Part shown: positions 19,056 to 28,612 of the stretch, in pieces
Numbering within the stretch: the stretch's first letter is position 1
Layout: each line of letters starts with the position of its first letter
From: Gracilaria domingensis
Lineage: Eukaryota; Rhodophyta; Florideophyceae; Gracilariales; Gracilariaceae
Direction of reading: 5' to 3'
DNA: 64,000 bases
Assembly (NCBI GenBank): GCA_022539475.1
Contig: VCMS01000218.1
Span: 107,667 to 171,666 of the forward strand
Notes under the pieces: generated by a model
What the model was told of the DNA's origin: nothing
Databases searched by the model: none
What the model saw: only the letters and a program-made list of their open reading frames with translations
Program-made: the position numbers and the translations under genes

Positions 19056-20099
19056 CTACTCGCACCACCACGGTGACCTGCGTCTGCGTCGCCCTCTTGG
19101 CACTGCCTTCCCCGCAGCGACTTTTATTGCAGTAACAAACGCTTTGCTTTCGTGATCAACGGTCCAATCTGGTTGAAATGGGTTGGCACGGAGTTCTTTC
19201 TTAACATTCTTGACAAATTCCTTCCAGTTAGCTTGTTTCATGCTCCACCTGAGCTGCTTTCGCTGGTCAATAGGCGGTATGTCAATGGTCAGTGTGCAAG
19301 GATGATGATTGGAAAACGGGAGTTCTGCTGCCTCCCATGTTGCATATGGAAGCCACATTGTGGGGATCAGGGTGATATCGATGGCGCTGGTAGTGCCACT
19401 TGATGGCTCTGTGCGCGTAGGGACTCCATCTGTGTTCATCAAAATGCGGTTTTGGCTATCGAAGTATTCTTCTAGATCCATCCCTGCTGGTTCCGCTCGT
19501 TGTGGGAACCAAGACCCACATATGTTGCAGTCTGCAAGTATGACATGGTGTTCGGAGAACAGGTGATACCATGTGGAGTGGCGTAATGTCGGTGGGATGT
19601 ACACATTTGTGAGTTTGAGGGGTCCCTTTATGGTTCGGACTGATACAGTTACTGATTCTATTCCTGGTGTGGTGCTTTCTTCGTTTACAAGTTCCGCTTG
19701 AAATCCCTGCTGTACGTAGATTGCAACGCCCCCGCCCCGTCGACCAGCCGCCGTGAATCCAGGTTGCCGATCACATCGTCCAATTGCTTCATATCCATCG
19801 ATCTTTGGGGTACGATCTTGCTCAAGCAGAAAAGTCTCTTGCAAGCCAAGAATGTCGATTTGGCGGTCATTAGCTAGTTTGGATAGCTCGGAGCGCTTTG
19901 CGACGCCATGAAGACCACGGCAGTTTAGCTGTATAATGCGGATCTTCTTCGCTTTTTTTTGATTTTGACAACATCTCATCAGTTCTTGGCCTCCGTCGGA
20001 GATCCATCTGCCAACTCGTTTCGCTCTGATCGCACGAATGCGGATCAGACCCAGGCACACCGCGTGGAGGCGAGTAGCATATGCCCAGCTGGATGTCAT
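19056..20099 (-). CDS. LINE apurinic-type endonuclease
   Basis: Residues ~55-310 show an APE-like fold: IRIIQLNCRGL, then ILGLQETFL (catalytic Glu), RGGGVAIYV, LTNVYIPP, VILADCNI in place of the usual GDFN, and SNHHPCTLTID at the SDH position. It nicks target DNA to prime reverse transcription. The ADCN variant in place of GDFN suggests damage. A TAG at 19056 separates it from the RT segment, which continues in the same frame. The start codon used falls inside the target-site duplication, so the native N-terminus is missing. Confidence 0.8.
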   Translation of the reverse strand: MTSSWAYATRLHAVCLGLIRIRAIRAKRVGRWISDGGQELMRCCQNQKKAKKIRIIQLNCRGLHGVAKRSELSKLANDRQIDILGLQETFLLEQDRTPKIDGYEAIGRCDRQPGFTAAGRRGGGVAIYVQQGFQAELVNEESTTPGIESVTVSVRTIKGPLKLTNVYIPPTLRHSTWYHLFSEHHVILADCNICGSWFPQRAEPAGMDLEEYFDSQNRILMNTDGVPTRTEPSSGTTSAIDITLIPTMWLPYATWEAAELPFSNHHPCTLTIDIPPIDQRKQLRWSMKQANWKEFVKNVKKELRANPFQPDWTVDHESKAFVTAIKVAAGKAVPRGRRRRRSPWWCE

Positions 20100-20103
20100 C
20101 TTC
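20087..20103. repeat. LINE target-site duplication, right
   Basis: AGCTGGATGTCATCTTC, followed by TGCGTCCATATAATGCG, which is the direct continuation seen in uninterrupted copy A (8530-8560). Confidence 0.8.
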
Positions 20104-20740
20104 GTGCGTCCATATAATGCGTTGTTTCAGTTTCAAACTGCATCCAGTCTTGATGCACTATGTACGTCTGTTTGAAAACCGAGAGATGTTACGTCATCCG
20201 TAGCATAGAAACATTTTGTGCTGCAAACAAACGTTATACAATTGCTTCACATTTGGCACCCAACGCATGTGTTCCTCGTTAACGAATAGAGGAACACAAT
20301 CTCCTCTATACCGTTCATTTTCGAACCTGTAGGTCATTGTGATGGTGGATATTCTTCTGGACGCTGAGTCTATCACTATCACACAAAGAGTTTTGTCACA
20401 TGCACTGAGAATGATCCTTCCGTTCGGAAGATATCCGTCTATAGTAAAGACTGCATATAACAACACGCAGCATTCCTGGAACCGTTCTACATTATTGTCA
20501 CTGGATATATGTTCGCCACCTGCACCAATGCAGTTTCACACATACTTGTGAGTTGTTTGGTGACATCTCACACATGAATTGCTTCTTTCGAAACAACAAT
20601 TTTTCAGTCGCTTGTTGCGGACCATGAAACTTGCCGATAATCATTCTTTCATTCATCACCGCGAACACAGCAGTTTTGGTGCTCCAGTGTGAGGTCCAAG
20701 TTTCCAAACTGGCAGGCAACTCCTCTATCCCCATGACACT
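20104..20740 (-). pseudogene. Segmental duplication copy B, part 2, with WD40-gene C-terminal fragment
   Basis: It continues copy B after the LINE. The minus ORF 20498-20761 matches the very C-terminus of the WD40 protein (WTSHWSTKTAVFAV..IIGKFHGP against WTSYWSAKTTVYAM..IICKFHDP). The 20194-20466 ORF matches 8640-8990. Homology stops abruptly near 20740, so the NB-ARC and propeller are absent from this copy. Confidence 0.7.
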
Positions 20741-20744
20741 ACGG

Positions 20745-20865
20745 TGACGATTTTTCGTCACCTAATTCGTTCGGTGCATTCGGTGATTTCGTCCCTTTTC
20801 ACCGAATTTTCGTCCCGCCGTCCCATTCGTCGGTGAACCTCACCGAGCCGCGGTGAGCTCACATA
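20745..20865. repeat. Cluster of CGGTGA/TCACCG hairpins
   Basis: Within 120 bp there are at least three inverted repeats: GGTGACGA..TCGTCACC, TTCGGTGA..TCACCGAA and TCGGTGA..TCACCGA. They start exactly where the segmental duplication stops and precede the PiggyBac-type coding remnant. They may be the transposon's subterminal transposase-binding repeats. I could not find a matching right end near 36.7 kb. Confidence 0.5.
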
Positions 20866-20981
20866 GCGCATCAGTACGGTCACCAAGCGTATTTGCCTCA
20901 CAATACGTAAAGCTTCACACGAATTTCGGTAGTACACTCGTCGAATGAATCTGCCGTCTTTTGCTAACAATCAAAGCAGCT

Positions 20982-21975
20982 ATGTCAAAGCATTCCGCCG
21001 CCAAGTCGCAGTGTGCAAACGCTCGCCAAGTTGAAACATTTGTTCCAAGTCCAGAAAAATCCAGCAATCCACAAGATAACGTTAATACCTCCGGCTCCAA
21101 CGTTTAATATGCTCTATGAAGATGATCAAACCCAATCCGATAACTTTCCATCCTACATACACCCAAAAAGATTAATTTTTGAAGAGGACACTCACCACGA
21201 AGTCGGCACAACCAACGCAAACAGCTCAATGACAACAAGACAAAATCTTAATCACTACATCCAACAACACGATATCTCTTCAAAAACTAGCAACAAAAAT
21301 GATCCGACCTACAAAGAATCTTTGTTGAATACAACGTCATTGACCAGCTCCGATTCGTCAAATACTCCTGAAGAGTTTATTGTATCCGACAATGAAGTTC
21401 ACTACTTGCATACGGACAGAAACGAATTTGTTGCAAAGAATAGTCGCGATAAACCAACATCTAACGGAATGAAAGCTCAAACTGTAGCTGTCGTTGATGT
21501 TTGGTCTTCACTTTTCTGCAATGAGATAAATTACACTTTTGAGGATACATTAGATTCCATTGACTCGATTTAAAACGTAGATATTAAGATGGACGAAGAT
21601 AGTCAACGAGGAAATCTAGGAGAGAGACTAAGTGCCAGAAAATATAGCTCCCTGTTTGAGTCAATGGAGCTTAATGTAGATGGAATTAATTCAGAGTTTG
21701 GAAAACTGTTTGTTGAAGAAGCAAATGCTGTTATTCCGAATGTGACAAAAGAAGTTCAAGAATCTCCACAAAAAGAAGCAGATACCAGTTAATCTGGTAT
21801 ATCTCGTCTTGATGCTTTCGATGTCTTTCTGCCAAACTACGTTCTTACCAAAATTTCCAGCAATATAAACAGAGTGCTGAAAGCTCGTCGGCAGCAGCAA
21901 ACTAACGCGATAGAGCTCAAACGGGTGATTATATTACATGAATTAGCAACATCGTATTCAACGTGTGTTAATACT
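20982..21975 (+). pseudogene. PiggyBac-type transposase, N-terminal part (decayed)
   Basis: An ATG at 20982 opens 41 codons. After a frameshift near 21105 a Ser/Thr/Asp/Glu-rich frame follows (21013-21573). Two in-frame TAA codons (21571 and 21790) interrupt it, but between and after them the frame stays open to 21975, where the Ty3 element is inserted after ATACT. A disordered acidic N-terminus is usual in PiggyBac transposases. The last 60 codons join the next exon-like pieces at 32791 and 33596 without a stop once the insertions are removed. Confidence 0.65.
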
Positions 21976-22714
21976 TGTAGTGCAATGCCTGCAAGCAGGA
22001 AACACCACGAAGATGTTCGGGATCTTCTTCTGCTCAAGGCAACCCAGTGAACAGAGCCTCTCTCGAATGGTAAAACTAGCGATGTGTAAGACCGAGGCCA
22101 AACAGTCAAGACGTGGCGTTGAGAGTTGAGTTGGGAAGGGTGACTCACACTCGACTGTAGCAGCCTCGAAAGACGGACGAAACCACAGAGTGAGGAAAGG
22201 GAAAGAGTGGGAAAGAGAAAAAGGTAAGAGAGGTACGGTGTATCGCCGGGGTACTCCCTCTACAGGGTCGAACGTGACAGCAGATGGTTATAACACTCCC
22301 AAAGTTGGGTTCTGCGGTGACGCAGGGTGGATAGCCGCACCGTGACAACGGAGAGTTCCTCCGATAAGGAGTTGTGCACCGCCGAAGGCGAGAGTGGCTA
22401 GAGCCAAGATTCTTGAAGTAGGATCACCCTGGCTAGGGACCTTTACTGGTGCGACGGCGGCGACGGCGTCGCACTAAGTAGTGTACTGACTAAAATTAGT
22501 AAATATTATTAACTAAGCATCCCAATAATTGTGGCAGACGCCCACGTGTAGTGGCCAACCTCTGATCAGCTTCACCGTGTCCCACGTGTCCAAACCATCT
22601 CAATGGCAACCACTAGTAACTACTAGTCATAAACTGGTGTGTACCAGGCAAACTCGTGAACGGGAAATATGACTAAGTCCAGCGAAATTCCTCATACATG
22701 AGCGTTGCACTACA
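21976..22714 (-). repeat. Ty3 3' LTR, 739 bp
   Basis: Ends TGTAGTGCAA...TTGCACTACA form a perfect 10-bp inverted terminal repeat. It is about the same length as, and inverted relative to, the solo LTR at 32851-33590. Confidence 0.9.
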
Positions 22715-22727
22715 TCTCCCCCTCCTT
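22715..22727 (-). promoter_or_regulatory. Polypurine tract of the Ty3 element
   Basis: On the minus strand AAGGAGGGGGAGA directly precedes the TGTAG end of the 3' LTR, the position of the plus-strand primer. Confidence 0.75.
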
Positions 22728-22936
22728 AGGCGGTAAAACAACCTCGACGAGGGCAGGATGGCGCCGAGCCAAGAGGATATAAGTACAGCGCTCCCCGGTC
22801 CTCCGGTATGTCCTTCTCTTTCCCCCGTCTCAACGACGTGCTCCCTGCTTCTGCAGCCCTCGTACCTCCTCAGAGTACCGTACATGCTCTTGGTACTGCG
22901 GTCAACTTTCCTCCGACACCCTAACTAGACCTCACG

Positions 22937-24547
22937 ATGAGTGGACTTCCTCCGAACCAGCCTCAGAACCAAACACCGTTCCCCCAAGGGGGCTTCACCC
23001 GATTCCGATCCGTTCCACTCCCTCAACAGGGCTTTAACCCGTCCGCGGGGCAACAGAAAAACGCCGTTGGGTCCTCTGCGCAGCATGCCGCTCTCGCGGG
23101 GCCCGTCGTCGGCTTCCACCGAGGTGTGACCTGGCCATCCTTCAACTCCCTTGCAGGGCTCAACCCGGCGAACCGGCGACATGCAAGACGTCTCCGGCTC
23201 GCGCCGTGGTTCCACCCGACTGCGGTGTTCAATGAAAGCCTCATTACTGCGTATGCCGATGGGCGCAACACCCTTCCGGGGGACCTCCCAGCGATGGTGA
23301 CCACTTCATGGGATTGGCGTACGCGAATCGCCATCCCTGTTCATCAGGTCGCACGAGAGAACCGGCAATCCCGGGAAGAGACCCACGCGAATTTCGAATC
23401 GGGGGCCTACAAACGGCAAGGCCGGGCGCCCTTCGAGTTCCCAATCTCACCGGGGATGGACTTTGACGTGGCCTATTACCGCACCCTCGGGGAAATTAGT
23501 TACTGCGACCGCTTAGCGGAATTGGAAACCTTCGCCTGGCGAGGTATGCCCGTTGCACGGCAGGAAGCCATGTGCTGGACACGACCGATTCTTCGGGCTG
23601 AGTTTCGCTATCTCCCGCGCCGCTCGCGGTCCAACTTCCTTCAGAACTTCATCCGCCATGAGAGGCGGTCTCGATCCCAACTTGGGTATTTTGCTCCGTA
23701 TCAGAACGTTGAAATCCGCCACATCGCGGCGGCGCACCGACAGGATCGGTACGTTCCTCTACCAGAGTGGTGGAGCTACTTCGAGACGTGTCGGGGGTGC
23801 TACATCGAGTTGCCCCCGGTATTCACCTACTTAGAGTCGTACCTGCTAACGGATCCCAGAACTGGGTTGTGGTCGGTTGTCGTCAGCGAGTGGGCTGTCC
23901 GCACCGCGGCATTTATCCTCGCAGAGACATACGACCAGTATCGGCTGTGGTTCATTCCTCCCCGCGTGCGGGCGGCCATCAGAAGTTTGGACTTGGAAGT
24001 CCCTCTCGGGGGTCGTGCAAACAAGGACGAGGTGTTGAGCCTTCTCGATTATATCGATAGTGTCGAGTGGACCGAAGTGCCTCTGTCTCAGAGTAGTCGT
24101 GGAGATTTCCCGAACACGGGTGGGTACGGCCCAGGTCTGGGATGAAATACCGCTCTTGCGGGCGATTTTGTCTTCTTCGACCCGTGGGAGTATCGGGAGA
24201 TTACCGCTGAGGAAGCGGGTGAGCTCCGTTCTGCTCCCCGGCGCGTGCCGATCGATCACCCGACTGGGTTCGTGAACTCCGATGAGTATTACCGAGAGTA
24301 CCTCGGGGGAGATCCAATGGTGGACAATCAGCCCGAGGACACGGGAGGCGACGACATCGAAATGGTCGAAGAAGTCGACGCAACCCTTGCGGGGGAGAAC
24401 GCCGGCTTTGCTAGGGTTGTCGGCTCCGCCTCGGCGGCTGAATTCGTCGCTCCTGCTCCGGTTCCCATTCCGGTACCCACACCGGCTCAGATTCCGGTTC
24501 AGCCGGCTCTTCCCGCTGTTGCGGCTGCTGCAGCTTCTCCCCGCTAG
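22937..24547 (+). CDS. Accessory ORF antisense to pol, inside the Ty3 element
   Basis: The ATG at 22937 opens 402 codons to a TGA at 24143. The same frame then continues to 24547, giving about 536 codons with one nonsense codon. The N-terminus is Pro/Gln/Gly-rich (PPNQPQNQ). The centre is Trp/Arg/Tyr-rich and globular-looking (WFHPTAVF, YLPRRSRSNFLQNFIRHERR). The C-terminus is acidic, then a Pro/Val/Ala repeat (VPIPVPTPAQIPVQP). No family is recognised. A TATAAG at 22778 could serve as its promoter. Extra ORFs between pol and the 3' LTR, sense or antisense, are known in some Ty3 lineages, with varied or unknown roles. Confidence 0.6.
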
Positions 24548-25095
24548 CGGATTTGAACGAAGATGCGATCATCGCTCGCTTCGTCCGCGGCGCAGGTTTG
24601 GGTGCTAGTGCGGCCTCTGGCGACGTCACCGCTATGGCGGATGTCCTTGGCTCAACGCCTTGGCGGTATGCCTCCTCAGGATGAGGGCGATGGCGGCGGC
24701 CAGTGATTGGGGGCAGAGCTTCCCCATGCGTGGGTAATTACCTGTTCACAGTAGCATAGCCTTGGGATAAAAGATCCTTTGCTTCATACACGTCTTCGAC
24801 GGTGTCCTTCTTCCTTGCCGGCACAGCCGGCCAATGCGATCATCGCACGATGCGTTGCGAAAGACGCATCATTCCGAGGGGAAAAACCATGCTCATGGTG
24901 TGGCCGTGATGGCGTTACCAGCGAGCTGGATGAAAAACCCTCAGGCATGAGCCTTCTTTCCGAAAATCGGTGTTCTTACGGCGAGAGCCGGTCGAACCGT
25001 CAATGCGGCGGACATCCCACCAAGGTGGTATGTGCTCAATTCCCATCGCACGACGTGTGTTACTAACATGAAGTCCATCCTTTTCCACGACAACT

Positions 25096-26531
25096 TTATC
25101 CCACTTGGGCATTCTCCAGTGTGGCTGGTGTGGCCGTTCCCGCGTTGCGGTGGTACTGTACGACCTTTGAGCGCGGTAGGTGCTCGATTGGTTCGTCAGT
25201 ATCCCACGATGGGCCATAGCCGTACCAACGAACGTGGTAATGTAAAATACCCTTCTGGTCCCAGTAATGCCCGATATTTTGGTCGACGATATACTCCTGC
25301 ACGTACACCTGCCGGCCTTGCCGTGTTATGGTTACTTCATCCGCTGACAACCCTTGTGGGGGAGCGGTTCCCGTGCCGGGGGTAGCATCGCGCGCCTGGC
25401 TCTTCGTGGCCAGTTTCCTCCATGGAGGAGCATTCGATATGTCGCTGCGTACCGCTAGTCGGCGTGGGTCCTTCCGCTTCGGCGGTGTTGGGGGAACAGC
25501 ATGCTCGCCCTGTCCGCTTGCGGCGGGAGGCTCCACCTCAGGTGGCTTTACAACCGTGCGTGCACGTGATTGTAGCGACCGTTGGCGGTCAAGCTCCTTC
25601 GGGAGAACGGCCTCCCTGTTACAGGTGACCTCCAACGGCTGCGCCGTTGGCCCTTGAGTTTCTTTGCTGGAATTTCCGTTCTGAACGGTTACTTTCGGGC
25701 TACCTGGGTTATCGGCACCGCCGGCGGCTTGCGATCTCGCGATTTCGGCGTGCGGCTGCACTTGCGCCGATATTTCATGCCCAGTACTTGGTGTTGTACC
25801 GTCCATGACGTGAACTCTTCCTGGAATGTCCGGCATTCTCGCGGCAGAACCGCCGGGTCCTACCGAGCCACTCGGGACTTCATTTTCCTCAGCTCGTGCC
25901 TGCTCCGCAGGGTTTCCCAGACTTCCTGGTTGTTCTGCATGGCGTTGCGCGGTGGGTTGCGATGTCGATGCGCTTTCCCCAGTGGAGCTTCGTTCCGACG
26001 ACGTCGGCCTGGTGCCGGCGACGTCCTTCGACTTCGCTTCACCCAGCGCGGCTGGTAAGCCACGAGGCTCTGTTGACTTAAGCGAATCCGCTTCTGCGTG
26101 CGTGTCCTTACCCGGCGACGGTGTAGACTTCCCGGCAACGGGGCTGTGTGTGCGGCGAGCGAGCCGAGCGTGCGTTGCGGACGCGATGCTCGCTGGCGTA
26201 CCGGAACATCCGGAGAGCACGGTACAGTCCATGCTTCACGGTTGTATTCACGACGCGACGTCGGCAAAGAACTCTCAGCAAAGCTGAGAACCTCCTCCCT
26301 CTCCTTAGATGGAGCGGCGTGGGGAGTAACAGAATGTCCCGCATCGCGTAGACGTGAACCCAGCGATGGGACAAAAACGAGGGTGCCATGTTGGCGATCA
26401 TTTTCCGACACAGTCGGCTGGGCCGACTCTATCGGGAGATCTGTAAGGCCTCGATGGGGGTGGGGCAGGACGGAGGGTCTTGTCACCACATTTGTTTCCG
26501 GTGTTACCGGCGTTGTTGACTCCGTAGACAC
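25096..26531 (-). CDS. Ty3 pol tail: disordered linker and chromodomain
   Basis: Two overlapping minus ORFs (25860-26531 and 25096-26232) cover a Pro/Ser/Thr-rich linker after integrase, ending in a chromodomain at roughly 25140-25310: YVQEYIVDQNIG, then YHVRWYGYG, then WDTDEPIEHL. The aromatic positions and WxxxxPxExL pattern are clear. Chromodomains on chromovirus integrases steer insertion toward marked chromatin. Frame changes separate it from integrase. Confidence 0.75.
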
Positions 26532-27027
26532 GGGCTCTGTACCAGACGGGGGAACCTCAGACGAGGGTGGAGGGCCAATATCACGCGGTCGCGGGAGATC
26601 CGCTCATGCGCGTCGGCGATCTCTACCACCACCCTTTCCGGTGCGACCGAGATTACCTTAAAGGTGCATCCGCCACAGGCGAGAGCTTATGACGTTTGCC
26701 CTTCTCTGGGTTGTAGTGTTCCTTTCGGACGAAGACATGGTTGCCAACAGTAAGTGGTTCAGGAGTTCTTCCTTGCAAGCCAGCATCAAAATCACGCTTC
26801 TAAGCGGCTTGGGCTTTCGCCATTGATTTCCGGGCAGCCGCTACTAACTTCGTTAGCGAAGCCTTCCATTGTCGGCGATAATCACCCACAGATGGGAAAC
26901 TGCCCAAGGTAGCTCGTGATTCTAACGCCAATGGCGGGGGTGTCCGTGATAAAACCAGTTCGAATGGGGAAACACCAGCAGTCCTGTGTACCTGCGTGTT
27001 GTACGCAAAGGTTAACGCGTCGGTGTA

Positions 27028-28068
27028 TCAGTCCCATGTTTTTAGGTGGTCAGCAACGTAATAACGGAGAGATGCCAGCATTGTACGGTTGTACCGTTCA
27101 ACTTGCCCATTACATTGGGGGTGGTAACTGGTCGTGAACAGGTTCTTCACGTTCATGATGCGACATACATCCTGGAAGAACCGGGATGCGAATTGCTTTC
27201 CGTTATCGGATAACAACTCCACAGGAGGACCGTACACGAAGATCCAGTGCGTGGCGAACGCCTGCGCGACTGTGAACGCGGTGATCCTCTTTAGAGGTAC
27301 TGTCCGAACCAGTTTTGAGAACCGATCCGTGATAACGAGAAGGAATTTATTTCCTCTCCGAGTGGTAAGCAATGGTCCGAGAATATCGATTGCCACAAAT
27401 TCAAGCAGCACCCTGGCAGGGAATGGTTTCACTTTCTTGGAGTTCTTCCGAAGTTTCACGCGATTTCGCGCGCAATCGGCACAGAAGCGTACCGTAGCGT
27501 AACAATCCACCACCATGGCGGGCCAGTAGAAGTCTCTCCTCAAAGTGAGGTACAACTTTCTTCCACCTGCGTAGCCACCTAACTTTGCGAAATGCGAAAG
27601 GTGTAGGATCCTCGTCTGCAACGAGTGTGGTACGACAACTTGTGGGCGTGACTCGACTGTCCTTACGAGATAGCCGATGTCGTTGACCTCGAATGGGAGG
27701 GTGGCTCCACCGTTAAGTCGGGCACGGATCGTGATGTAGAACGGGTCTCCATGTTGTTCTCGGATCATTTCTTCCGGTGATACCGGTACAAAATTTCCCG
27801 GTAGGGGCTTTACAGCCTCGGCTTTGCCAGCAACAAGCAGTTCATCAAACTCAGCGTCCATATCGTCCCAGTCATCTGGCCATTCGTCAAGCCGCCACTT
27901 CGGGGGTTCTGGTTCATCGTCGTCCACGACGAAGCAAGGAATGTCATCGTCCTCAACGACCAGAGTCTCCCCATTCGTGGTAAGCGCGACAGCGCGTCCG
28001 CCTGGGTGTTCAGGGTCCCTTTTTTGTATACGACGTCGAAGTTGAATTCCGCTAGGCGGAGCCTTCAC
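27028..28068 (-). CDS. Ty3 integrase
   Basis: The zinc-binding HHCC segment is visible (HLSHFAKLGG, then CADCARN). The catalytic triad is complete: AIDILGPL, LLSDNGKQF and HPQCNGQVERYN supply D, D and E. The ORF starts within the linker between RNase H and integrase and stops just after LKTWD, short of the usual GPY/F region, so the C-terminus is frameshifted. Confidence 0.85.
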   Translation of the reverse strand: MKAPPSGIQLRRRIQKRDPEHPGGRAVALTTNGETLVVEDDDIPCFVVDDDEPEPPKWRLDEWPDDWDDMDAEFDELLVAGKAEAVKPLPGNFVPVSPEEMIREQHGDPFYITIRARLNGGATLPFEVNDIGYLVRTVESRPQVVVPHSLQTRILHLSHFAKLGGYAGGRKLYLTLRRDFYWPAMVVDCYATVRFCADCARNRVKLRKNSKKVKPFPARVLLEFVAIDILGPLLTTRRGNKFLLVITDRFSKLVRTVPLKRITAFTVAQAFATHWIFVYGPPVELLSDNGKQFASRFFQDVCRIMNVKNLFTTSYHPQCNGQVERYNRTMLASLRYYVADHLKTWD

Positions 28069-28532
28069 CGCATGAGGCGGCCTGGTGAGTCAGAGATATT
28101 CATCAACCACCTCAACGAAGAATGATCCGTGTACACTGTGAAGTGCACACCTAGCAGATAGGGACGGAGGGTAGATAATGCCCATGCGACTGCAACGCAG
28201 TCCTTCTCCGAAACGGAGTAGTTCCGTTCATGAACGTTAAGCTGACGTGACCAGTACCCTACGGGTTTTCGTTCTCCTTCGCGAGTGGTTTGGAACAGTG
28301 CGCAGCCTACTTGGTAGTCGCTCGAGTCCGTGTCCACGGAAAAAGGCAATACCGGTTTTGGTAACGATAGGATCGGTGCTGATGTAACAACCTCCTTCAA
28401 GGAGTTGAAGGCTTCCGCTTGTGTGGGCGTGAAGGGGTCCAGTTTTAGTGGCTGACCTTTTCGCAAGAGAGCGTTGAGGGGAGCCGCAATGTCCGAAAAG
28501 TTCGGTACAAACCGTCTGTAGACGTTGACCAA
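28065..28532 (-). CDS. Ty3 RNase H
   Basis: Shows RT thumb sequence, then the RNase H signature: FSVDTDSSDYQVGCALFQ, YSVSEKDCVAVAWAL and VYTDHSSLRWL, with acidic residues in order. It is separated from RT by a frameshift near 28.6 kb and from integrase by a stop or frameshift near 28067. Confidence 0.8.
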   Translation of the reverse strand: MVNVYRRFVPNFSDIAAPLNALLRKGQPLKLDPFTPTQAEAFNSLKEVVTSAPILSLPKPVLPFSVDTDSSDYQVGCALFQTTREGERKPVGYWSRQLNVHERNYSVSEKDCVAVAWALSTLRPYLLGVHFTVYTDHSSLRWLMNISDSPGRLMR

Positions 28533-28612
28533 CCCTAGGAAGGAGCGTAATTCCGTTTGAGATCGCGGTTCCTTCGCCTTGGCGAGTGACTTGATGCGAG
28601 CTTCCTCGATCG

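Larger units (their letters stand above)
15974..20086 (-). mobile_element. Non-LTR retrotransposon (LINE) with endonuclease, RT and RNase H
   Basis: The element lies on the minus strand, flanked by a 17-bp target-site duplication with one mismatch (15957-15973 and 20087-20103). Copy A shows the uninterrupted target. The 3' end is a TTAAAGAAGAAGAAG tail, a microsatellite-type LINE terminus. No ORF1 is seen; the 5' end sits just before the endonuclease, so it is probably 5'-truncated. One TAG and one frameshift break the single ORF. Domain order APE endonuclease, RT, RNase H, terminal CCHC-like motif resembles I/Tad/R1-type lineages. Confidence 0.85.
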
